64,000 bases of DNA from Sthenelais limicola (GCA_942159475.1 OW804102.1:25481873-25545872); one strand, 5' to 3'; counted from the first letter of the stretch, positions 32,315 to 43,491 are shown. Program-made: numbers and translations. The notes: a model not told the origin generated them from the letters alone.

Positions 32315-32428
32315 ATTCTATTTATTTATTTTTATTCTATTTTATTTTATTTATTTTTTTATTATTTTTTTTAATTTATTTATTTATTTTTCATTTATTT
32401 TTATTTTTTTTTTTTGGGGGGGGGGGGC
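32315..32428. repeat. TTTA-rich tract ending in a G run
   Basis: TATTTATTT and TTTTATTT repeats, a 13-T run, then 12 G (about 32417-32428). The nearby frame is Phe/Leu/Ile and not a gene. 31754-32314 is ordinary AT-rich spacer. Confidence 0.85.
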
Positions 32429-32506
32429 AATTGTACTTCCATGTCTTTCCTTGAGGGAGTCCTTTTGGTATTTTCATGTTGTCTACAAACCATCGGTTGA
32501 CTATAT

Positions 32507-32707
32507 GGGTTAGATCTTCAGAAAATGTACAATTGGCAGCTCTACACATTTAGTAAATTCTGCTAAATTCTGCTGAAAAATGGCCAATACTTGATATATC
32601 TGAATATATTTGACATTGCCTTTATTTAAACCTCACTTTTGCCTTAAATTTGGGATATGTCAGAGGATTGGTGAAGGCGAATTGTACATCTTCTGGCGAT
32701 TTCACCC
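32507..32707 (+). mobile_element. Family A MITE, internally deleted
   Basis: GGGTTAGATCTTCAGAAAAT to CTTCTGGCGATTTCACCC, 201 bp. About 35 bp between ATTTGACATTGCC and AAACCTCACTTTTGCC is missing. Confidence 0.8.
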
Positions 32708-34425
32708 AGGCTATAGGAGGGGTAGGGTAGGGGTAGGGGTAGCCCACGTTGCTGGCCTTGATTCCCCGATCAAGGCCAACCAGCATATCGCTTCAAAACA
32801 CGAGACAAAAATTACTTTCCTTCCGGACACATTGTTAACCCAGAAATAAACAAAAACAAACTAGCTTAATCTAAAAATTACCTTTATATTTATCTCCGGA
32901 GACATGTTTTATAATATATTAACATGTTAAAACTTTTTTATCTCATGATTTCCATGCACACCGAGTCCCGTCAAGGCAAAAAACAGTGGCTGACATTTTG
33001 GAACTAAGGGTTGGAATGGGTGGAACCAATGAAATCACTTGTTGCTCCCCTGACGGGAAAGGTCAAGGCCATGTCCCTCAGCCTCCAGCAAAAATCGAAG
33101 CGGGAGGGCTTGCATTAACAAGCAAAAATTGTGTTTATCACTGTTTTTAGCTTCATGGAGAGAGAAAATAATAAGATTATAAATAATTATTGATAGGAGG
33201 TAAGGTTTATTAGCAGGAGGAAGACTTTAGTTTGAAATTTGCCAAATTCATGTTTCTAGCCTAAACCCTATGGGACGGTATTCGTCCCCAATGCTCTGCT
33301 TCTGGGGGCAAGGGGACGGATACTTTGTCTAGGGTAGGGGGTGACAGAGTGAGGAAGGGGTGCACAGTGAAATTGGCTACAGACTCGGGCCCTTTCACTC
33401 CTGAATACATCTGTGACTGTTTTTAAAAGTACTCCAATCACACTGATGTTAATTAGAGAGTTGATATTGCAACACCCCCTTATAGAACTCGTGCTGTATT
33501 AACTGTCTCTATGATTTATCAATACACTAGCGTGCTCTACTCAGTGCACAGCGGGGAGCTATTGTGTCCCTCTGAAAGACGTAAGCACGATTCTCATTGG
33601 ATATCTGGCTTTCAGGTCTCAATGCACTAAGCGTACTAAAGACTTTCATCAAGCCGTCAAGGGTAGCTTGACAGAGAAAAGGGGAGGAGGAGGGAGCCTA
33701 GGAAAAACCATTGGTCATCTTTATCAAACACAAATTAAAATGAAAGAAGAACCATGTATTTGTTCTGATATTTCTTTCTTCTAGGTAGAAGCTGAACAAT
33801 GTCCAAACCTACCTATCGAGGCAACAGACACCAATAACCTGTTAATGTATTTTGTGTTTAATCTTATTCTGTCAAATATATTATGTAACATTATGTAACA
33901 TTATAAATATTCATATGGCTGAATGAAGTTGGATACTGCAGCGCAATAGGCCATCAATATGTTTCTTCAGATGAATTATTCCATGGATTGAACTGAGTCT
34001 AAATAAGAGCCCCACTTACTATCCCAGTTCATGGGTAGAGAGCCCCACTTACTGTCCCAGCCTGGTTCATTGGAATGCGTCAATAACTCACCTGGAAATA
34101 GATAAATTAAATATTATTTAAGCATTAATGAAGAAATTCTGAAACAGAAAACTAAGGAAAAGAAAAGTGAAATAGTACCCTAGTATTGATAAAGTCAAAT
34201 ACACCCAACCCAAAACTGGAACCAACGATATATTTATCTGATTTATGATAATAATATATTTATAAGCTTTTAGTGACTTCCATTGAATAAAGATGGATGG
34301 AAGTATACTATTTTAATGGTTTAATGGTTAAAATGATGGTATGAGTTTAGGGAGTGCTGTCCTGACAGTTGCCATGTTCAACATATTAAAATACCAAAAC
34401 TTTGTTTTAAAAAAATACAACTTAA
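32708..34425. other. Long spacer with small local repeats
   Basis: No gene recognised in 1.7 kb. GGGTAGGG runs at about 32717-32745; an inverted repeat around GCTGGCCTTGAT/ATCAAGGCC at about 32750-32782; a 42-bp tandem duplication of AGAGCCCCACTTACTRTCCC at 34009 and 34051; TATGTAACAT repeated at 33884-33902. Confidence 0.4.
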
Positions 34426-34530
34426 GGGCCTAGTCCACTAAGCCGATTCTCATGCGATTCTGACAAAGTTTAGTGCAAAAGAATCCTCTGCGGCAAAATC
34501 GCATGAGAATCGGCTAGGTGGACTAGGCCC
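34426..34530. mobile_element. Fold-back element (family E), copy 2
   Basis: GGGCCTAGTCCACTAAGCCG to CGGCTAGGTGGACTAGGCCC, 105 bp, arms of about 35 nt. Interior AAGAATCCTCTGCGGCAAAA corresponds to the inverse of the loop in copy 1, so the two copies differ in loop orientation. Confidence 0.78.
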
Positions 34531-35295
34531 TTTATTCTACGTTCTCCCTATTTCTCTTTAGTTCTTAACTCATATTGGCTTGCTTTGGACTCAGGAGTTG
34601 CGTTTAACGGATTTATAATTTAATGAATTGGTAGTGAACTGATTGGGTTACCCCCACCCCGCCATAATTTACTTATTTTATAATTTGTAGATACTTACCG
34701 TAGGAAAGTTGAATTAAAATTTAGATTTTTATGAGCAATACATAGGGTTGCGGGAGTAAATATGCTGTGTTTGGAAATGTTTGTATTTGCTTCTTCAATA
34801 CCCGAAACATCTTATTACCTGTTTAACACTATGCCTGATATGCACTAGCATATGAAACCTCACGTCAAATCTTCCAAGGGGGAGAAGAGACCTTTGCATT
34901 TCAACATTTTCATTGACAAAAAACGTTATTTAGATGACAAAAAAAAGATATAGAAGGAAAATGGGCTAACATACAAATGCAAAAGTAATAACAATCAATC
35001 TATTTTTGGTGTAAGAGATGACAAGCATCCTCATGTTACAGAATATCTTGTTACGTTCTAGAAAGGCCATAGACAATGTGAGCAGTTGGTGATTTGTGTT
35101 AAAGCGAAAGAGTAGATAAAGATAGAGAATGGGAGAGACTGGAGCAGAGGCAGTAATGGCAGTGTACAAGGGGAGTATGTGGGGGAGCAGGTGGAACTGT
35201 GCTAAACCAAAAGCTTGTTTTCCTGGCCTCCTCTCCACAAATAGGACAATAAACAACTATTGCTCTGATTAAATCAGTCTGGCCTAAGGCGAGGG
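34531..35295. other. Unique spacer
   Basis: AT-rich; nothing recognised. Minus-strand frames near the right end run into the GA tract. Confidence 0.4.
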
Positions 35296-35299
35296 AGAC

Positions 35300-35740
35300 G
35301 GTGTTGCGCCGAGGGTGGGTGTGTGGGTGGGGGTGGGGGAGGAGGATGGGGTGGGGGGTCGAATGTTGAGGTATGGTGTAGGGGAAAAGGGGAGGAAGAG
35401 GAATAATGGGGACTGGAGAAGGAGAAAAGGAGTGGGGAGGAGAGGGGGGAGAGAGAGAGGGAGGAAGAGAAAGAAAGGGAGGGGATATTGTGTGTGTGTG
35501 TGTGAGAGAGAGAGAGAGGAAGTGGGAGAGAGGTAGAGAGGAGGATAGAAGAGAGTGAGAGTGAGAGAGAGAGGGGAGCAAAGATTTAGATAGATTACGC
35601 TCTTCTTTCAGGGGAGTGAAAGAGAGGAGGGATAGATGGAGAAAGAGCAAGAGAGGGACGGAGGGAGAGATCGAGAGAGAGAAGGAGTGAGAGGTGGGAG
35701 AGTGACTGAGTGAGCGACTGAGAGAGAGACTAAGAGGGTG
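35300..35740. repeat. GA/G-rich tract with (GT)n
   Basis: GGGTGGGGG at left, GGAGGAGAGG in the middle, (GT)9 at about 35486-35505, then (GA)n. The minus-strand frame 35099-35785 is a Ser/Pro/Leu translation of it. Confidence 0.9.
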
Positions 35741-36087
35741 TGGAAAAAAATGCTGGGGGAACCATACAATATGGACATAAAACAAATTTCCTTTCTACTG
35801 TGAGCAAACAAGCTCAAAATATTAGGAAGAGTTTGATAAGTAAGGGCGCTTTACCACAATATTCAATAGATGAATTCACTGTGCAGATTCACTACTGCCC
35901 GTACATTAAGGTAGAGCGCCACTCTGTGACCGTGTATAGGGTGTGACACGGTGTCACAGTGTAGAATGGAGGTCTAGTGTAATGTGATTACCTACTGTGC
36001 ACTGTCACACCCATTGACACGGCGCTAATCCCTTAATGTCTTCAGTCACCGCTCACCCTGCGTGTATGTATGTGTAAGTGTCAGTCT

Positions 36088-36412
36088 CGTCTCCTTTTCT
36101 CTCTCCCTCTCTCTCTCTTCCTCTACAGTTCTTTCTCCCCTCATACACACACTCTCTGTTTCTCTTCCTCCCTCTCTCTCTCTTCCTCTTCAGTTCTTTC
36201 TCTCCCCCTCATACACATTCTCTCTCTGTTTCTCCCCCCCCCTCTCTCTCTCTTCCTCTACAGTTCTTTCTCTCCCCTCATACACACTCTCCCTCTGTTT
36301 CTCTCTCCCTCCCCCCCCCCCTCTCTCTCTCTCTCTCTTCCTCTACCGTTCTTTCTCTCCCTCTCATACACTCTCTCTGTTTCTCTCTCTCTCCGACCCC
36401 CTCTCTAGTCTC
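36088..36412. repeat. CT tract with about 60-bp tandem units
   Basis: Units of CTCTCTCTTCCTCTACAGTT, CTTTCTCTCCCCTCATACAC and ACTCTCTCTGTTTCT recur about every 60-75 bp (CAGTTCTTTCTC or CCGTTCTTTCTC at 36125, 36190, 36261 and 36347). About four units. Three frames are open at once. Confidence 0.88.
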
Positions 36413-36633
36413 TATAGTGTTCTAAATAGAGATAGTGTTCTAAATGGCCATTTGAAAAAATTACGGATTTGATATCCTGAAAATTGTTGTTAAAAGCGTG
36501 TATATACATTTTAATATCTTATAACTCCCTATATATATTGAAAGTTTATAATACAATTACATGAAATAGGACAATAAATCCTACGATGCAATAACCACAT
36601 GGTAGTAATGTCCGTTTATATCTTTCCGTGAGA

Positions 36634-36831
36634 CCCTGCCGACACACAGCCGATTTTCCTCCCGATTGCCCTGCGATTTGGGTCTCCCTGTGAATTGTAT
36701 GACTTCATTTCAAATCCTGATTTATGTTTTTGAAATAACATAAACCAGGATTGGAAATGAAATCATAGGATTCATCGGGAGACCCAAATCGCAGGGCAAT
36801 CGGGAGGCAAATCGGCTGTGTGTGGGCAGGG
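36634..36831. mobile_element. Long near-perfect hairpin (family F)
   Basis: 198-bp palindrome. Left CCCTGCCGACACACAGCCGA, right complement ending TGTGTGTGGGCAGGG. Arms of about 95 nt meet at TTTATGTTTTTGAAATAACA. Only a few mismatches over the arms. Only copy in the window. Either a young fold-back MITE or, if transcribed, a source of long double-stranded RNA. Confidence 0.8.
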
Positions 36832-36925
36832 TTTATGGAAACCCATACCACAATATCATCCATAACATTTGATCTCATCAATTGTGATCAGCCTAGATCA
36901 AGAAGTTGTTCCATCATCGTTATCT

Positions 36926-37000
36926 ACCGTATGTCCCCAATTATAAGCCGGGCCCCATTTATAAACCTGCCCCGTGTACATGCCGGGGGTTCAGCACATT
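36926..37000. repeat. Possible MITE end (CCGTATGTCCCCAATTATAA)
   Basis: ACCGTATGTCCCCAATTATA followed by AGCCGGGCCCCATTTATAAA resembles, from memory, dispersed DNA-element ends with an ACCGTATTTTCC-like start in many animals. No partner end seen, so low confidence. Confidence 0.25.
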
Positions 37001-37044
37001 ATTATGGTAATTCAAGCCGTGCCTGTGCTGCCATCATTATATAT

Positions 37045-37259
37045 GGGTCAGATCGTCAGAACATGTACAATATGCAGTTCTACACATTTAGGAAATTGTA
37101 CTATATTACGCTAGAAAGTGCAGAATACAGGGTATATCTGAATATATTTGGTATCGAGTTGATTTAAAGTAGTTTTGCTATGTTAAACTGCATTTTGAAC
37201 CTTATTTCTGTCTTAAATGTGGAGGATTGGTGGAGGTGAATTGTACATTCTATACACCC
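37045..37259 (+). mobile_element. Family A MITE, copy 11
   Basis: GGGTCAGATCGTCAGAACAT to GTACATTCTATACACCC. Right TIR shortened. ATAT flanks on both sides (37041-37044, 37260-37263). Confidence 0.8.
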
Positions 37260-37384
37260 ATATGAGGTCGAAGTAAAGAGGTCGAAATAAAGAGCCATAT
37301 CAAATATGCTGTTTTATATTTCTATATAAGTAATATATATTCGTTTATTATGAATAAAGTTTTGACCATAAAGATGGGTTTCAA

Positions 37385-37718
37385 ATAGGGATGTGCATGT
37401 GCCATTGAGCATGTCTGTTACAGTGCATTCTTGGATGGATTCTGATGAATAAATATTTGGCAACATTTTCATCGAAAATTGCAAGAATGTTTTCACCAAT
37501 ATTGTAGCTTTTATGAATGATCTAAGAAGACCAAATGCATGATGGGAAACATGTGGACTTGTATTATGAAAACATATATAACATATGGATATTGACATTA
37601 GAGCATTGATTTATAGTCCATGCTAAATATGACATGTTTTCTGTAGCTTCACTGTACCATTTGTCCCATAATTCCATGCACATCAGGATTCAAAATGGCG
37701 GTTATGCAAACCCCCTAT
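37385..37718 (+). mobile_element. Family B MITE, copy 8
   Basis: ATAGGGATGTGCATGTGCCA to GTTATGCAAACCCCCTA. Interior AAAATTGCAAGAATGTTTTC and GCATGATGGGAAACATG. Right side CAAAATGGCGGT. The left octamer is mutated (TGTGCATG). Confidence 0.82.
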
Positions 37719-37802
37719 TAATCTTCTTCTCTATTTTTGGCTGGATCAACGGTTCCTGTTTTCAGTTATGGCAATATAAGCCCATAAGAACATGATATTT
37801 GG

Positions 37803-37862
37803 TTATAGATTTTACACTGTATCACATCAAGATTCAAGATGGCGGAAATGCAAGTCCCCTAT
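37803..37862 (+). mobile_element. Family B terminal fragment
   Basis: TTATAGATTTTACACTGTAT then CATCAAGATTCAAGATGGCG and ATGCAAGTCCCCTATTG; the last 60 bp of a B element, with a block deletion. Confidence 0.65.
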
Positions 37863-38252
37863 TGATAAACAGAAGCTTAGAGAGACTGATAACACCTTGT
37901 AGTAGTACCGGGTATGAACACTAGGGCTAATACAACAAAGGTGTTTAATATACCTGCACTGCACCTGCCGGTGGAAGAGAGAACTAACTGGCAGTCCATT
38001 TATGTAAAGTTGGAGACCGTTGGGGTATTTTTAACATATTTTATTTTCAGGCTTTAACAACATTTTTTTATTCTCACCCCAGGGGTGATTTTTGTAGTGC
38101 CCTGCTACTCATTCTGGTACATCGAGGTATTTTTGTCAACCCAATACAATAAACCGATCTAATGTGTTCACAATTTATCAACACATCTTATCGTGTATTA
38201 ACTTATCGTGTTTAATTTCCTGTTTCGTGTTTAATCCATTCTTTATCCAAAA
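37863..38252. other. Unique spacer
   Basis: AT-rich, nothing recognised. Confidence 0.4.
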
Positions 38253-38352
38253 CCATCTACAAGTCATCTGACCAAAATTTTGGAGGGTTTTGTCGAGGTG
38301 TTATTGCGACATGACTTCTAAAACGCCTCCATTTATATTTAGAGGATCCGCC
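38253..38352 (-). repeat. Family L dispersed repeat, copy 5
   Basis: CCATCTACAAGTCATCTGAC, CAAAATTTTGGAGGGTTTTG and CTTCTAAAACGCCTCCATTT, ending near GGATCCGCC. Confidence 0.6.
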
Positions 38353-38860
38353 TGAATCCTTTTCAGTGAAGACTTCACGTATTATCGCTCACCGGCGGCC
38401 GTTTTGGCCCGGCTAATCTGGCTTCAAACTCAAGAATAAACATCAGCACAGCAGCAGAATATAGATAGATACAATATTACAAATAAAACACCTTATAAAT
38501 GCGCTTGTTATGGGGTGTGTGGGGTAGTTTATATGACCCCCAACCCAACCCCCATCTATTGCCAATGTCATGCCATATTGTATTTATAATTGTGAAGACT
38601 CGGCGCTCTTGTTCTACGGTTCTAAGAGGCAATAGTTGCTGTTCCACCATTCTACAGACGATAGAGAAAGCGTCCATTGTCGGCATGTGAAGAACAATGT
38701 GTTGTTGTATGGAGGGAATCTCAAACAGCAGGCATCAATGTGAAACGCCATTTACCATGCGGCACATTGTAGTTAGGAAGAGTTTCAGATGTAGCGCCTT
38801 ATTTTGTAAAATCTTTAAATGTCCTGTAAATGTAAAGTTTCAAAGAGAAGTGTAAGAGTG
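38353..38860. other. Unique spacer
   Basis: Two overlapping short frames on opposite strands (38477-38690) have no recognisable domain; I do not call them genes. Confidence 0.35.
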
Positions 38861-39245
38861 TGTGTGTGTGGGGGGGGGGGGGGGGGATGAAAGAGTGTGT
38901 GGGGTGTGGGGGGGGGAGAAAGAGCTGGTGGTATGAAAGAGAGAATGGAGAGAAATAAAAGGGAGAGGGGATAAAGGAGAGGAAAAGAGGGAGAGAAGGG
39001 GGTGAGAGTGTGAGAAAGATAGGAGAGAAAGAGTCAGAAGAGAGAAAGAAAGAGGAAGAGAAGGCAGAAAGGGGAGACAGGAGGGAGAGAAACAAGGAGA
39101 GGGGAGAAAAAGGGAGAAAAGGGAGAGAGAAGGAGAAAGGAGAGAGGGAGAAAGGAGAGAGGGAGAAGAAAGAAAAGAGAGGCAGAGACAGAGAGGAGGC
39201 AGAGGGTGAGAGCAGGGGTGAGAGAAAGAATCCAGAGAGACACCC
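38861..39245. repeat. GA-rich tract after a G run
   Basis: (GT)n, a run of 15 or more G near 38871-38886, then GAGAGAAAG and GGGAGAAAG units. Open on both strands. Confidence 0.9.
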
Positions 39246-39431
39246 ATAAAAGCCTAAATGTGTAAAGTAAAGGCACACGCCCCCCTTACCCCCTTAACAT
39301 AGGAACCTCTGAGGTCAATAAGAGACGAGAGTAGAGGAGAAAGGCAACAGAGCGATAATAGGCGAGGGAGGGAGAGTAACTCTAGGTTGAGTGAGAGAAA
39401 GGGATTCAAAGAGAGAGAGAGATTTTTTTTT

Positions 39432-39515
39432 TTAGATTTAAGAATATTTTATTCAGGTCTATGAACATTTCCATACATGAAGCACGAATATTCTCAGGAC
39501 AGCCTGAATTATTAC
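39432..39515 (+). repeat. Family K dispersed repeat behind a T run
   Basis: TTTTTTTTTTTTAG, then ATATTTTATTCAGGTCTATG, CATTTCCATACATGAAGC and TCTCAGGACAGCCTGAAT. A T run directly upstream would be the poly(A) tail of a minus-strand insert. 39246-39431 and 39516-39710 are spacer. Confidence 0.6.
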
Positions 39516-39714
39516 AATTTTTTTTTACATAAGTCCGGATAGTTTACATACAACTGTTGTTATCATTACTGCTATATAAATTTATTAATACCAAATCTTA
39601 GAAAGATTAATAATTTTGTATTCTAAGCAAGTTATACGTGGTCCAAATTTACAACGAAGCAATATAATATAAAAACAATACCCATACTCATTAAACACTG
39701 CAGTTGCAGGAGTT

Positions 39715-39800
39715 TAGAGAGAAAGAGAGAGAGAGGGAGAGAGAGAGGGAGGGAGAGAGAGAGAGGGAGAGAGAGAGAGAGAGTGGAATGGAGAGGGAGA
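39715..39800. repeat. (GA)n microsatellite
   Basis: GAGAGA and GAGGGAG, purines on +. Confidence 0.85.
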
Positions 39801-39872
39801 TACACATAGAGGTGCAGGGTAGAACAAAGGCAATGATGACACACTGGGAAACAGTCACAGGCAAGTCATTAA

Positions 39873-40111
39873 GGGTCAGATTTTCAGAAAATGTACACAA
39901 TTTTAGCAGCTGTACACATTTAGTACATTCTTCTAAATTAGGCTGCAATTAGGCCAATACTAGGTAAATTCGAGTATATTCGGCATTGCATTGATTCTAG
40001 CAATCTGATTGGTCAGGTTAAACTGTATTTTGAACTTTATTTTCGTCTGAGATTCGGGTTATTTGAGAGGATTGGTGAAGATGAATTGTACATTTTCTGA
40101 CGATCTGACAC
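39873..40111 (+). mobile_element. Family A MITE, copy 12
   Basis: GGGTCAGATTTTCAGAAAAT to CTGACGATCTGACAC. Perfect TTAA duplication (39869-39872 and 40112-40115). First of three same-strand A copies within 1.2 kb. Confidence 0.87.
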
Positions 40112-40135
40112 TTAAGGGCCTGCTACAGATTGGGG

Positions 40136-40190
40136 CAGCAAAGGGTGTTAAGGTGTGATGGAAAGAACCCTTACCTCTGACCCTCCGGGG
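40136..40190 (+). mobile_element. Possible SINE 5' fragment
   Basis: AAGGGTGTTAAGGTGTGATG then GAACCCTTACCTCTGACCC; the spacing is like a tRNA A-box region but the B box is absent. Weak. Confidence 0.25.
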
Positions 40191-40226
40191 GGGGGGAGGG
40201 AATGGTAGGGGGATGTCAGAGAAAGT

Positions 40227-40461
40227 GGGTCAGATTTTCAGAAAATGTACAATTGGCAGCTGTACACATTTAGTAAATTCAGCTAAATTAGACTGCAATT
40301 TGTGCAATATTGGGTAAATTCCAGTACATTTGGTATTGCATCGATTCTAGCAATCTGTTTGGCTAGGTTGAACTGTATTTTGAACTGTATTTTCGTCTGA
40401 AATATGAGTTATTTGAGAGGATTGGTGAAGGTGAATTGTACATTTTCTGAAAATCTGACCC
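40227..40461 (+). mobile_element. Family A MITE, copy 13
   Basis: GGGTCAGATTTTCAGAAAAT to the exact complement CTGAAAATCTGACCC. A complete 235-bp element. Flanks AAGT and AAAT nearly match. Confidence 0.88.
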
Positions 40462-40833
40462 AAATATGCCCCCACCCAGGCGCGGATTTCCCTTAGTTAA
40501 GTGCTGTATCAAGGACAGGACTTAAAACATGTGCCTCATGGGGCCGGGGATTCACACAAATGTCTTGCCCCGGGGGGGGGGGGGTCGGGGATTTCATCAT
40601 ATTTCCCTACATGCCCAGGACATTGCCCCATATACCCGGGGTTGGGGGTGGGGGTGGGGTTACACTTGACAAGTGCTTAACTCAGAATGTGCACTACTCA
40701 ATGTTGTATCTTTGAAGCTTTTATCTAGCAATGAAGCTTTTATCTATCTTATTCTATACATCTATCTATCTATTATATCTGAATGTATCATTGAAACTGC
40801 AGAGTTAAAGGACAGCCTGGAGGACCTACATGT

Positions 40834-41068
40834 GGGTCAGATTTTCAGAAAATGTACAATTGTCAGCTGTACACATTACGTATATTCTGGCAAATTAGGC
40901 TGCAATCTGGTCACTACTAGGTAAATTTGAGTATATTCGACATTGCATTGATTCTAGCAATATTTTTGGTTAGGTTGAATTGTATTTTGAACTGAATTTT
41001 CGTCTGAAATCTGGGTTATTTGAGAGGATTGGTGAAGATGAATTGTACATTTTCTGGAGATTTCACCC
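40834..41068 (+). mobile_element. Family A MITE, copy 14
   Basis: GGGTCAGATTTTCAGAAAAT to TTCTGGAGATTTCACCC. Same orientation and the same left TIR variant as copies 12 and 13. Flanks ATGT and ATAT. Confidence 0.87.
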
Positions 41069-41164
41069 ATATAGAAGAGAGCAGTCTCCATTCGCCTGTA
41101 TATTGTGGAGGAAATACTGCAATATGTATATAAGGGCCAGAGGATGGGAATGTACGGAACAGAG

Positions 41165-41695
41165 CCCGAGGTGAGGGGGAGAGGGGAGAAGAAGGGCGAC
41201 GGGATAAAGGCGATGTTAGTCCGTAAGAGGACGGCTAAAGGCCAGCCTCATTACTCATTTAGTGCCGGCGCAGTCTCCTGAGCTCACACAGACGAGGGAG
41301 AAAATCAATGTTTTAATTTCTAATTCACAACTTGGCTCCCAGTAGGCAAAGGTGGACGAGGCACGCGGTAATTGTAGTGGGTGGGGGAGGGGGAGGAGGA
41401 GGAGAAGGGGGAGGAGGAGGGGGAGGAGAAGGGGGAGAGGAGGAGGGGGAGGTGAGGGGAGAAGGGGGAGGAGGGGAGGAGAAAGAGGGGAGGAGGGGGA
41501 GGGAGAGAAGAGGAGGAGGGAGGAGGAGGAGGGCAGGAGGAGGAGGAGGGAGATGAGGGAGGGAGAGGTCGAAGTCGGGGAAGAGGAGAAGGAGGAGGAG
41601 GGAGATGGGAGGAGGAGGGAGATGGGAGGAGGAGGAGGAGGAGGAGGAGGAGGAGGAGGAGGAGGGAGGGAGGTGATGGGAGGAGGAGGTGTTCA
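41165..41695. repeat. GGA-rich purine tract
   Basis: GGGGGAGGAGG and GGAGAAGGG units, with pure (GGA)n at 41628-41662. Open frames on both strands are artefacts. Confidence 0.92.
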
Positions 41696-41698
41696 AAG

Positions 41699-42035
41699 TT
41701 TTAAGATTTTGTATTCAGGTATTAACATTATATCACATAACGACATTATTTTCAGCCAACCCTGATCGATCGAAACAATTCGTATTTAACCACAATTACA
41801 GCAGCTGTATAAAGGTTATTCTGCATTAAGGCAAAAATATTCAAACAACTTAAGTGGGAGACAATGTATATAGGAATACAAGGTGACCTCTCATCACATC
41901 ATACAGACTTTTCGATTTTCCTTTTTTAGAGCTTCATATATATGTAGCTAGGTAGATAGGGAGTAGACATTTTCCAACATAGAGATACAAATGCTTTAGT
42001 AAAAACATAGACAAAGAACTCAGCGAAACTAATCG
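41699..42035. other. AT-rich spacer
   Basis: A K-like GATTTTGTATTCAGGTATTA near 41705-41724 ends at CAACCCTGA (41757-41765). Nothing else recognised. Confidence 0.4.
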
Positions 42036-42145
42036 ACTTAGAGGTGGGGAGGGGGAGGAGGCAGAAGGCAGAAGGAGGAGATGGGGGAGAGTGGAAGGGG
42101 AGGAGACGGTGGGGAGGGAGAGGGGGAGGAATGGAGAAGGTAGGT
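42035..42145. repeat. GA/GGA-rich tract
   Basis: GGGGAGGGGG and AGGAGGAG; purines on +. Confidence 0.85.
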
Positions 42146-42379
42146 AGGTTAAACTATTCCATAACACATACCTATACAATTAAATGGGAGCCCAACTCTA
42201 TACTACCTCTCCTCCCTGGCCCCTATCTTCAATCCACCATATAGCAAATTTAAACGTTTTGTAAATGTGTAAACTGTAGGGACTACGTCAATATCAATAC
42301 CTCAGTAATGCAGGAGGTCAAATACTATCGAGGTATGGCTCGCAAAATCAGCTTCATACTTATTTGGGATCAAGCCACC

Positions 42380-42597
42380 TTTTCTTTTTTTTCCCGTTTG
42401 TTTCTTCCAGTTATGATTATACCATCAGGTAATAGCCAATCACACCAGATCTAGTTCCACTAGGACTGAGGCCGTTTCCTACCTCTTGCATGCAGGTGAT
42501 ACCTTATGTACACTGACCTTGCATGTTATATCTACTTATATTACATGTACCTGTTCCTGTATCAATTGACAAATACTCTCAATAAAAAAAAAAAAAA
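42380..42597 (+). other. Possible retrosequence 3' end with poly(A)
   Basis: Unique-looking sequence ending CTCTCAATAAA directly continued by 12 more A (to 42597). This is the form of a reverse-transcribed 3' end. No upstream coding remnant is recognisable. No flanking duplication identified. Confidence 0.3.
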
Positions 42598-42600
42598 TCC

Positions 42601-42950
42601 AGATCACCTCACTGGTGTTCTTCCCCTTGTACCTGGTGGGAGGAGGTGAAAGTGTAGCTGTACCCGGGCTCGAACCCTCACCATGCCACTCAGCACTTCA
42701 CACTGTTCCAGTCTAGGCCAAAACCCTCTCAGTTCAGATAGAAATGGTATGTCAGTGATTGGACGCCTACTGCGCTAACGGTTTTTCTGGCCAAGGAGTA
42801 GGCATTCTTATGGGATTATACTGGTATGTTGCGGTCCTACTGAGATTGTAATGGCATTTTGCGGTTTGGAGTGACAGGCTTTCCCTCAGTTTGAAGGGAC
42901 TCTCTCAACTTTGAGCCTAGACTAGCTAAACCCACCACCTCCCAGGTAGG
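42601..42950 (-). mobile_element. tRNA-derived SINE, copy 2, split by family C
   Basis: Minus-strand B box GGTTCGAGCCC (complement of 42668-42678). A CACTTTCACCTCC block follows it, shared with the SINE at 48.8 kb. The A-box part (GTGGGTTTAGCTAGT in reverse complement) lies on the far side of a C element (42709-42923). Confidence 0.5.
42709..42923 (-). mobile_element. Family C MITE inside a SINE
   Basis: CAGTCTAGGCCAAAACCCTC to TTGAGCCTAGACT. Interior AGATAGAAATGGTATGTCAG, GACGCCTACTGCGCTAACGG and CATTTTGCGGTTTGGAG, reverse orientation. About 215 bp. Confidence 0.82.
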
Positions 42951-42959
42951 TACGGGAAG

Positions 42960-43256
42960 GAACAGGAGTACAAGGAAGGAAGGCTTTAACAGCAGCCAAA
43001 CAAGGTTAAAGAACAGTGTTAATCCGCCTGAGTGAGGCTCAGGAGTTAATCCCGGATTAACGTGCCCCCGGATGGATCATCCATTAATCCAGTTGACTCC
43101 ATGCTTTACTTTCGGCTCATCCGCCACAATTCACTCAAGGCAAACAAAAAGGTGGACATTTGAATGTTTCTAAACGTAAGTGAATTTCCTTTGTTCAGAT
43201 TATGTTATGGCACTCAACCATACACTCTGACGCGTTTTCTAAAATCGCCAGAAAAT
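42960..43256. other. Spacer with two TIR-like repeats at its end
   Basis: No gene. At 43241-43257 an AAAATCGCCAGAAAATG motif is repeated at 43261, duplicating the family A subterminal sequence. Confidence 0.45.
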
Positions 43257-43483
43257 GGGTAAAATCGCCAGAAAATGTACACTTCGCCTTCACCAACCCT
43301 CTCAAATAATCCACATTTAAGACAGAAATAAGGTTTTATATACAGTTCAACATAAACAAACAGACTGTTTTGAGTCAAATATACTCAGATATACCTATAG
43401 TATTGACCATTTTTCAGTCTAATTTAGCAGAATTTACTAAATGTGTAGATCTGCCAATTGTACATTTTCTGAAGATCTTACCC
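43257..43483 (-). mobile_element. Family A MITE, copy 15
   Basis: GGGTAAAATCGCCAGAAAAT to CTGAAGATCTTACCC. Interior CACCAACCCTCTCAAATAAT, minus orientation. Followed at once by another A copy. Confidence 0.82.
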
Positions 43484-43491
43484 ACATGTAT

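Noticed and set aside
41355..41372. GAGGCACGCGGTAATTG resembles miR-124
   Set aside because: Similarity is about ten bases; no complementary arm lies within 100 bp, so no pre-miRNA hairpin, and it abuts a GGA tract.
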